Positions 32,446 through 39,770 of a stretch of 39,770 nt of DNA are shown here, piece after piece. The notes below the pieces were generated by a model, which did not search any database, was not told the DNA's origin, and saw only the letters and a list, made by a program, of their open reading frames with translations. Each line of letters begins with the position of its first letter. The stretch's first letter is position 1. This stretch comes from Flavobacteriia bacterium (GTDB lineage: Bacteria > Bacteroidota > Bacteroidia > Flavobacteriales > Flavobacteriaceae): positions 1 through 39,770 of the forward strand of contig JAHBAN010000028.1 of NCBI GenBank assembly GCA_018500075.1, given 5' to 3'. Both the position numbers and the translations under genes were made by a program.

Positions 32446-33549
32446 ATGGCTTCGCTTGCCCTCACCAAGCTCAGGCTGTCCCATTTTCGCTCCCATAAGG
32501 CTGCGCAGCTTGACGTTGATGCGCGGCCTCTGGCTATTTTCGGAGCCAATGGGGCAGGGAAAACCAATATTCTGGAAGCGGTGTCGCTGTTTTCTCCGGG
32601 GCGCGGAATGCGGCGCGCGTCGGCTCGGGATATGGCCAAGCGTCCTGAGGATATCGGCTGGAAACTGTCAGGGCTGATCGAGCAGGACGGACGCTCTTTT
32701 GAGGTCGACACCAGCTCGGAAGACGGCGCGGCGCGCTCTGTGCGTATTGATGAGAAGGCTGCCGCCCAGACGGCGCTTGGACGGATCGCGCGGGTTGTTT
32801 GGCTGATCCCGTCTATGGACCGGCTCTGGATCGAAGGAGCCGACGGGCGGCGACGGTTTCTGGACCGGATGAGCATGAGCTTTTTCCCCGACCATTCCGA
32901 CCTTTCGCTTGAGTATGAAAAGGCCATGCGGGAACGCAACAGGCTGTTGAAGGCCGAGGTGCGTGATACGCATTGGTATGCGGCGCTTGAGGCGAAGATG
33001 GCCCAGAGCGGAGCGGGCATTCATGCCAATCGGGTTGCGACACTCAGCCGGCTTCGCACGGCGCAGGACGGGGCGGAGACGGCCTTTCCGTCGGCTGATC
33101 TGGAGCTTGTGCAGAGCGAAGGCGGGATGCCTGAAACAGAGCCCGATCTTGCCGAGGCATTGAGCGAAAGCCGGTTTCGGGATATGGCCGCCGGACGTGC
33201 CCTTGTGGGGCCGCATCGCTCTGATTTATATGGTGTTTTTGCGGCAAAGGGCGTGCCTGCGAAAGACTGTTCGACGGGGGAGCAGAAAGCGCTTTTGATC
33301 TCGCTGATCCTTGCGAATGCGCGGGCCTTGAAGGCAGATGTCGGGGCGCCACCGATTGTGCTTCTGGATGAGGTAGCGGCGCATCTTGATGCGAACCGGC
33401 GGGCGGCGCTTTATGACGAGATCTGCGCCTTGGGTGCGCAGGCGTGGATGACCGGAACGGGGCCAGAGCTTTTTGCCGAATTGGGCGATCGTGCGCAGCA
33501 TATCGAAGTGCTGGAGGGCGCCGAGGCGTCACGGCTGATCATGCGGTGA
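32446..33549 (+). CDS. recF: DNA replication and repair protein RecF
   Basis: This 367-residue SMC-like ATPase has KLRLSHFRSHKAAQLDVDAR at the start, Walker A FGANGAGKTNIL near residues 32-43, the ABC signature STGEQKALLISLIL, and Walker B IVLLDEVAAHLDANRR, with a C-terminal GTGPELF segment. RecF, with RecO and RecR, loads RecA at gaps and stalled forks. The ribosome site is weak (GGGG). It follows dnaN by 21 bases, so the two are probably co-transcribed. Its last 21 bases overlap the end of a small gene on the opposite strand. Confidence 0.97.
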   Translation: MASLALTKLRLSHFRSHKAAQLDVDARPLAIFGANGAGKTNILEAVSLFSPGRGMRRASARDMAKRPEDIGWKLSGLIEQDGRSFEVDTSSEDGAARSVRIDEKAAAQTALGRIARVVWLIPSMDRLWIEGADGRRRFLDRMSMSFFPDHSDLSLEYEKAMRERNRLLKAEVRDTHWYAALEAKMAQSGAGIHANRVATLSRLRTAQDGAETAFPSADLELVQSEGGMPETEPDLAEALSESRFRDMAAGRALVGPHRSDLYGVFAAKGVPAKDCSTGEQKALLISLILANARALKADVGAPPIVLLDEVAAHLDANRRAALYDEICALGAQAWMTGTGPELFAELGDRAQHIEVLEGAEASRLIMR

Positions 33550-33801
33550 GCGCTTGCGCTGCCATGTTTGATAGGCCCATTGCGCGCAAACGACAAAGAG
33601 GCCAATGGCAAAGACCGGCTCAAAGAGATGGGCGATATAGGCGTAATGACCTCGCCCCATAAGGAAGGCAAACACAGCGACATTTGCACCGCAAAAGAGC
33701 AGCGCCTCCAAGGGAGACCAGAGGATTTTGTCCTGTGGCCTCTCGGGCTTGAACGAGGAGCTGTCTTTGGCGTGAAGATGTGAAGCGGTTTGATTTTTCA
33801 T
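33529..33801 (-). CDS. Small hypothetical membrane protein between recF and gyrB
   Basis: From the ATG at 33801 this frame encodes 90 residues: a polar N-terminus (MKNQTASHLHAKDSSSFKPE), then two likely transmembrane helices, EALLFCGANVAVFAFLMG and FEPVFAIGLFVVCAQWAYQT, and a basic tail QRKRSPHDQP. The hydrophobic/charged pattern looks like a real two-span membrane protein with positive residues at the C-terminus. I recognise no family. The ribosome site is weak. It is convergent with recF, overlapping its end by 21 bases, and divergent from gyrB. Confidence 0.5.
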   Translation of the reverse strand: MKNQTASHLHAKDSSSFKPERPQDKILWSPLEALLFCGANVAVFAFLMGRGHYAYIAHLFEPVFAIGLFVVCAQWAYQTWQRKRSPHDQP

Positions 33802-33958
33802 GTGGCAAAGCTCGCAGATCACTGTGCCAAAGAGCGGTAAAGACCGTGGCGAAACTGTGAACTTTCGAGCGGATTTGCGATAATCCGGCGCGTCTATCGG
33901 CTTTGTGGCGCTGATTGGTCGGGACTAGGCTGTGAGGCCCAAAATATAGCGGTTGAGC

Positions 33959-33987
33959 GTGACAACCTCCCCTATAACAAGTATAAA
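33959..33987 (+). promoter_or_regulatory. Sigma-70 type promoter of gyrB
   Basis: GTGACA (33959-33964), 17-base spacer and TATAAA (33982-33987) each match the sigma-70 consensus at five of six bases. It lies 29 bases before the gyrB ATG, so the leader would be only about 20 bases, with AAAGGA (34001-34006) as ribosome site. Confidence 0.6.
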
Positions 33988-34015
33988 ATGACAAAATCGC
34001 AAAGGAAGCGTGTGA

Positions 34016-36433
<2,418 letters not shown>

Positions 36434-36455
36434 GAGCGTTAGAGAAGGATCAAGG

Positions 36456-36487
36456 CCCGGATTTTGCACGAAATCCGGGTCTTTTCG
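36456..36487. terminator. Bidirectional terminator between gyrB and the DUF2794 gene
   Basis: CCCGGATTT (36456-36464) and AAATCCGGG (36471-36479) form a perfect 9-base stem with loop TGCACG, followed by TCTTTTC. It lies 22 bases after the gyrB stop and just beyond the DUF2794 stop on the other strand, so it can serve both convergent genes. Confidence 0.85.
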
Positions 36488-36493
36488 GGCCTC

Positions 36494-36832
36494 TCAATCG
36501 GCCACTGCGCGGATCAGTTTGCGCTCGAGGACGCGCAGGACAGACTTGAGATCGTGACCGCGTTTGAGCACCTGACCATTCAGGCCGATGACGCAATATT
36601 GCCCTTGTTTGAGGCGCAGTTTCGGGTGCTTTTCGATACGGTAGAGCGGGTTTTCCGCGGTCCGGCGAAAGACCGAAAAGACAGCGCAATCCTTGAGGCA
36701 GGAAATACCGTAATCGCGCCATTCGCCCGCCGCGACCATACGGCCATAGAGGCCGAGAATAAGCGACAGCTCGGTGCGGTGGAAGGCGACCTGTGAGCGT
36801 ATTGGCAGGGGCGTATGGGAGGCCATAGTCAT
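36494..36832 (-). CDS. DUF2794 domain protein
   Basis: This 112-residue protein matches the alphaproteobacterial family DUF2794: VAFHRTELSLILGLYGRMVA, AGEWRDYGI, ENPLYRIEKHPKLRLKQGQY and a C-terminal DLKSVLRVLERKL helix. There is no signal or membrane segment. Function is unknown. Two ATGs two codons apart (36832, 36826) are possible starts and neither has a clear ribosome site. It converges on gyrB across a shared terminator. Its promoter must lie in the repeat-rich gap to its right. Confidence 0.85.
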   Translation of the reverse strand: MTMASHTPLPIRSQVAFHRTELSLILGLYGRMVAAGEWRDYGISCLKDCAVFSVFRRTAENPLYRIEKHPKLRLKQGQYCVIGLNGQVLKRGHDLKSVLRVLERKLIRAVAD

Positions 36833-36916
36833 GGCTCTAGCCTGCCGCTGTTTTCAGCCCGAATCAAGCCCCGCGTTGAAATGGTTAACGGGGGTGATTC
36901 GGGGGGGGTGATATGT

Positions 36917-36944
36917 GTGCACAACCCGTGCACAAAGCGTGCAC
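36917..36944. repeat. Three GTGCAC palindromes spaced exactly 11 bases apart
   Basis: GTGCAC occurs at 36917, 36928 and 36939, each followed by a related 5-base spacer (AACCC, AAAGC, CCCCC). The spacing equals about one helical turn, so proteins bound to them would lie on one face of the DNA. The first two read GTGCACAA, which overlaps loosely with DnaA-box-like sequence. Confidence 0.85.
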
Positions 36945-37108
36945 CCCCCTGTGCGGGTTTTGGCAGCTTAACAGGGCGTGCGCTGTCCGGGCTTTATGAA
37001 CGACGGGTTAAGACCTCAGAACAAAGGTTAACGCGCCGGTGATGCGCTCTGGCGTTTTGTGAGGGGCGCGCCAGAAGCTCAGGCCCGCCCTCAAGACCGC
37101 AGGCCGCG

Positions 37109-37153
37109 CCGGGGGGCCAGCCCCCCGGTTCATAAGCCCGAGGGCTTATGAAC
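37109..37153. repeat. Two adjoining perfect hairpins downstream of the formaldehyde dehydrogenase gene
   Basis: CCGGGGGGC-CA-GCCCCCCGG (37109-37128) and GTTCATAAGCCC-GA-GGGCTTATGAAC (37128-37153) are perfect inverted repeats of 9 and 12 bases that share one base. A one-base variant of the second arm, GGGCTTTATGAAC, occurs at 36989-37001. They lie 43 bases after the dehydrogenase stop on its strand and could end or stabilise that message, or be a dispersed palindromic repeat. Confidence 0.75.
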
Positions 37154-37195
37154 TCCCCCCGGGATATTTTGGGAAAGAAAAAGGGAGGCGGCGGC

Positions 37196-38329
37196 TTAGT
37201 AGACCACGACGCTCCTGATGCTTTCGCCCGAGTGCATCAGATCAAAGGCTGTGTTGATCTCGTCGAGGGACATTTTATGGGTGATCATCTCGTCGATCTC
37301 GACTTTGCCATCCATATACCAATCGACAATCTTGGGCACATCGGTGCGCCCTTTGGCGCCGCCAAAGGCGGTGCCTTTCCAGACCCGGCCTGTGACAAGC
37401 TGGAAGGGGCGCGTGCTGATCTCGGCTCCGGCGGGCGCAACGCCGATGATCACCGAGACGCCCCAGCCCCTGTGGGAGCACTCAAGCGCATCGCGCATGA
37501 CTTTGACATTGCCGGTGGCGTCAAAGCTGTAATCGACGCCGCCGAACGCGTCTTGCTCTGTTTTGGTCAGTTCGATGATCTTTTCGGTGACGGACTGGCC
37601 CTTGAGCTTGGCGGGGTTCACAAAGTCGGTCATGCCGAATTTGCGCGCCATGGCTTCCTTGTCATCGTTGAGGTCGACCCCGATGATCTTGTCTGCCCCT
37701 GCCATGCGCAGGCCCTGAATCACGTTGAGGCCGATACCGCCAAGGCCGAAGACGGCCGCTGTTGCGCCGATCTCGACGCCGGCTGTATTGATCACCGCGC
37801 CAATCCCTGTGGTCACGCCGCAGCCGATATAGCAAATGCTCTCGAAGGGCGCATCCTTGCGCACTTTGGCCAGCGCGATTTCGGGCATGACCGTGTGATT
37901 GGCGAAGGTCGAACAGCCCATATAGTGATAGATCGGCGTGCCATCGAGCATCTTGAACCGTGTGGTTCCGTCCGGCATCAGGCCCTGCCCCTGAGTGCCG
38001 CGAATGGCTGTGCACAGGTTGGTTTTTCCCGAGAGGCAGGCATGGCATTCGCGGCATTCGGGCGTGTAGAGCGGGATCACGTGATCCCCGGGCTGAAGCG
38101 TTGTGACGCCCTCGCCGACCTCAAGCACAATGCCGGCGCCCTCATGGCCGAGGATGCTGGGAAACAGCCCCTCGGGGTCGTCGCCCGAGCGGGTGAACTC
38201 GTCGGTGTGGCACACGCCTGTGGCCTTGATTTCGATCAGAACCTCGCCGCGTTTCGGGGCTTCCAGTTCGACTTCCATAATCTCGAGTGGCTTGCCTGCT
38301 GCAAGCGCCACGGCTGCTCGTGTTCGCAT
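37196..38329 (-). CDS. adhC: S-(hydroxymethyl)glutathione dehydrogenase / class III alcohol dehydrogenase
   Basis: The ATG at 38329 has GGGAG upstream and gives [20 protein letters not shown], the class III start. The 377-residue protein has catalytic zinc ligands C40 (GVCHTDEF), H62 (LGHEGAG, with E63) and C170 (YIGCGVTTG), the structural zinc cluster C92, C95, C98 and C106, and the NAD motif GLGGIG (195-200). It oxidises S-hydroxymethylglutathione formed from formaldehyde and can reduce S-nitrosoglutathione. It is a standalone gene here; no esterase (frmB/fghA) or Gfa partner lies next to it. Hairpins follow the stop at 37109-37153. Confidence 0.96.
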   Translation of the reverse strand: MRTRAAVALAAGKPLEIMEVELEAPKRGEVLIEIKATGVCHTDEFTRSGDDPEGLFPSILGHEGAGIVLEVGEGVTTLQPGDHVIPLYTPECRECHACLSGKTNLCTAIRGTQGQGLMPDGTTRFKMLDGTPIYHYMGCSTFANHTVMPEIALAKVRKDAPFESICYIGCGVTTGIGAVINTAGVEIGATAAVFGLGGIGLNVIQGLRMAGADKIIGVDLNDDKEAMARKFGMTDFVNPAKLKGQSVTEKIIELTKTEQDAFGGVDYSFDATGNVKVMRDALECSHRGWGVSVIIGVAPAGAEISTRPFQLVTGRVWKGTAFGGAKGRTDVPKIVDWYMDGKVEIDEMITHKMSLDEINTAFDLMHSGESIRSVVVY

Positions 38330-38474
38330 GATTTGTCTCCCAAATGTCTCGCCGGGAGCCTGCGTGAAACGGCGCAAACTTGCAAGACTTAGGGGGAGAG
38401 AGCAGGGGGAAATTCCCCTGATATTGCCGATCGGCTCTTGCTAGGCTTCTGGCACGGATAGGGGAGTAACGAGT

Positions 38475-38786
38475 ATGAAATTCACAACCATCACTGCCGC
38501 TTTTGGCGCCATTGCTGTTTTGTCGGCCTGCCAGATGAACGGCCTGTTGGATCAGAGCGAGCCGCTTATCCCCGAGGCCACGCGCGCCGCGCTGGCGGAG
38601 TCCTGCGGCGCGTCCGATCTTGCGTTTATGACCGGGATGAGAGTTGGCGAAGTCGAGTTTGACGCCCGCGATCGCCCTGTGCGCATTGTCGGCCCCAACA
38701 GCGCCGTCACGACCGATTTGCGCCCCGAGCGGCTCAATGTCAAAATCGACAGTTCCGACAGGATCACAGGGTTTAGCTGCGGCTGA
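38475..38786 (+). CDS. I78-family peptidase inhibitor-like lipoprotein
   Basis: This 103-residue protein starts with a lipoprotein signal peptide with lipobox LSAC (C19). The mature part matches the I78 inhibitor fold: ESCGASDLAFMTGMRVGEVE, RPVRIVGPNSAVTTDLRPER, and LNVKIDSSDRITGFSCG, with two cysteines likely forming a disulfide between the ends of the domain. Some I78 proteins inhibit serine proteases; in most bacteria the role is untested. It would sit on the periplasmic side of a membrane. GGGGAGTAACGAGT precedes the ATG. It ends directly against the cytochrome c' gene stop. Confidence 0.85.
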   Translation: MKFTTITAAFGAIAVLSACQMNGLLDQSEPLIPEATRAALAESCGASDLAFMTGMRVGEVEFDARDRPVRIVGPNSAVTTDLRPERLNVKIDSSDRITGFSCG

Positions 38787-39224
38787 TCACTTCTTGATCC
38801 GATAGGCCTTGTGGCAGGCGGCGCAGGTGCCGCCAAGCGCGCCCATGCCGGTCTGAAGCCAGGCCAGATCGCTTGTATCCAGCGCGTCTGCTGCCGCGCC
38901 CATGGCTGCGGCCTTGGCCTCAAAATCAGCCCAGTTTTCCCAGATCGCGGGCAGCGCGGTTGACTTCGGGTCCATCTCGGGCGCCATGAATGCGGCCGGA
39001 ATGGCCGCCGCGTGATCAATCAGCGCCTGCCGCGCTGTGCCTGCTTTTTCGGCGTCAAAGCCGATTTCGCCCTTGGCCATGCCGCCGAGCGTGCCTGTGG
39101 CGGTTTTCACCCCTTCCATCAGCATCATCCGCGCCTTGACGGCCTCGTTGGCAACGTCGTCATGGGCCACTGCCGCCCCCGCAAGCGCCATGGTCAGCGC
39201 AACCGTTCCCAAAACCTTCTTCAT
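38787..39224 (-). CDS. Cytochrome c' family protein
   Basis: The ATG at 39224 has AGGGAG upstream and gives a clean signal peptide (MKKVLGTVALTMALAGAAVA, cleaved before HDD). The 145-residue protein is a four-helix bundle type with the haem motif C134-AA-C137-H138 near the C-terminus, as in cytochrome c' and c-556. The haem is five-coordinate in this family and binds NO or CO; roles include NO defence and electron transfer in the periplasm. An in-frame start 18 codons upstream is ignored because it spoils the signal peptide. It is convergent with the I78-type gene and upstream of the cut rimK gene. Confidence 0.92.
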   Translation of the reverse strand: MKKVLGTVALTMALAGAAVAHDDVANEAVKARMMLMEGVKTATGTLGGMAKGEIGFDAEKAGTARQALIDHAAAIPAAFMAPEMDPKSTALPAIWENWADFEAKAAAMGAAADALDTSDLAWLQTGMGALGGTCAACHKAYRIKK

Positions 39225-39299
39225 AACAGCTCTCCCTTTGGCTGGCTGCAGTACCGCATGAAACCTGCCGCCGATCAACTCAAGCTTATGTGAGCCTGC

Positions 39300-39770
39300 T
39301 CACCGCGCGCTCGGGCCTGCCGCTTTCCCGCGCTTGCGCACCGGCGCAGGCCGCACCCGCGCCTCGATCATCTCATAGAGCGTGCCGGCAATATTCTTGC
39401 CACTCGCCGCCTCGATCCCCTCAAGGCCGGGCGAGGAATTTACCTCGAGGACCTTTGGCCCGTCACTCGCGCGCAAAAGATCCACCCCCGCCATATGCAG
39501 CCCGAAGGCCTTGGTGGCGCGCAACACAACGTCGCGCTCGGCCTTGGTGATTCTGACAGCCTCGGCTGTGCCGCCTCTGTGCAGGTTGGAGCGGAAATCG
39601 CCCTCCGCCCCGCGGCGGCGCATCGAGGCAACAACCTTGCCGCCAATCACCAAGCAGCGGATATCCTCGCCCGCGGCTTCTTTGACAAAATTCTGCACCA
39701 GAAAATTGGCCTTCAGCCCGCGAAAGGCATCAATAACTGATTCTGCCGCCTTTTTGGTTTCTGCCAGAAC
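39300..39770 (-). CDS. rimK: RimK-type ATP-grasp ligase, C-terminal part (cut by window edge)
   Basis: The frame is open from the right edge to the stop at 39300, giving 156 codons. It contains the ATP-grasp segments [54 protein letters not shown] and the metal-binding [12 protein letters not shown], then [13 protein letters not shown] and a basic tail. RimK in E. coli adds glutamates to ribosomal protein S6; relatives make other amide bonds. The N-terminal half lies outside the window, so the exact subfamily is not certain. Confidence 0.9.
   Translation of the reverse strand, partial: VLAETKKAAESVIDAFRGLKANFLVQNFVKEAAGEDIRCLVIGGKVVASMRRRGAEGDFRSNLHRGGTAEAVRITKAERDVVLRATKAFGLHMAGVDLLRASDGPKVLEVNSSPGLEGIEAASGKNIAGTLYEMIEARVRPAPVRKRGKAAGPSAR

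Larger units (their letters stand above)
36833..37195. other. Repeat-rich intergenic region between DUF2794 and formaldehyde dehydrogenase genes
   Basis: This 363-base gap has no supported gene. From left to right it holds a GGTTAAC element, three GTGCAC palindromes at 11-base spacing (36917-36944), more TTAA-type elements (GTTAAG, GGTTAAC up to about 37032), a TCTGGCG/CGCCAGA inverted repeat near 37050-37075, two perfect hairpins (37109-37153), and the stretch CCCCGGGATATTTTGGGAAA before the dehydrogenase stop. I recall similar GATATTTT-type 3' elements recurring in Rhodobacteraceae; that recollection needs a genome search. Confidence 0.6.

Noticed and set aside
33805-33840. TGGCAC...CTGC on the minus strand before the small membrane protein as a sigma-54 promoter
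   Set aside because: The GG-GC distance is 11 instead of the required 10 bases, so it does not fit sigma-54.
37148-38392. Plus-strand open frame of 414 codons opposite the formaldehyde dehydrogenase gene
   Set aside because: It is a mirror of a strongly conserved gene in GC-rich DNA; the translation shows no domain and the minus-strand product has all zinc and NAD motifs.

Overview
The window comes from an alphaproteobacterium of the Rhodobacterales, most likely the Roseobacter group. The signs are the FlbT/FlaF flagellin regulators, a DUF1217 flagellar protein, CtrA-type TTAA-N7-TTAAC boxes, DUF2794, a glutathione-dependent formaldehyde dehydrogenase, and the gene order ubiB-ubiE / mutM-ech-rpsT-dnaA-dnaN-recF-gyrB. 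No tRNA, rRNA, CRISPR array or insertion sequence was seen. Both ends cut genes: a DUF58 protein at the left and RimK at the right.

Layout. (1) 1-1772: MoxR ATPase followed by a cut DUF58 gene, and a divergent DUF1285 gene. (2) 1776-7657, minus strand: flagellar block motB, flgE, flgK, flgL, flgI, the last three linked by 4-base overlaps. (3) 7778-15726: a metabolic block between two flagellar blocks. It has a LacI-family regulator, a divergent four-gene operon (hyuA, hyuB, HisC-like aminotransferase, Asp/Glu racemase/maleate isomerase-like enzyme) with every junction overlapping, and a convergent D-2-hydroxyacid dehydrogenase. (4) 15808-22036: second flagellar block: DUF1217, flbT, flaF, flagellin, flgN and flgJ on the minus strand, fliK and flgD on the plus strand. 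(5) 22033-24812: two overlapping exopolysaccharide-type genes of the YjbF and YjbH families. (6) 24912-36433: housekeeping genes around dnaA (ubiB, ubiE, mutM, enoyl-CoA hydratase, rpsT, dnaA, dnaN, recF, a small membrane protein, gyrB). (7) 36494-39770: DUF2794, a repeat-rich gap, formaldehyde dehydrogenase, an I78-type lipoprotein, cytochrome c' and the end of rimK.

How the genes work together. The flagellar genes give hook, hook-filament junction, P-ring, stator, filament, junction chaperone, rod-binding factor, hook-length ruler and hook cap. The export gate, switch and MS-ring must be encoded elsewhere. A perfect CtrA box upstream of flagellin and a near-perfect one upstream of flgE suggest cell-cycle/CtrA control. 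Hairpins in the flagellin leader next to flaF-flbT suggest FlbT-dependent mRNA control.

The least explained system is the metabolic block. Its enzymes fit ATP-dependent opening of a cyclic amide, followed by racemisation or isomerisation, transamination and 2-oxoacid reduction. The substrate cannot be read from sequence and no transporter is present in the window. Other points of interest are three GTGCAC palindromes spaced exactly 11 bases apart downstream of gyrB, a cluster of GANTC (CcrM) sites upstream of dnaA, and several unusual starts (GTG for flgJ, TTG for ubiB).
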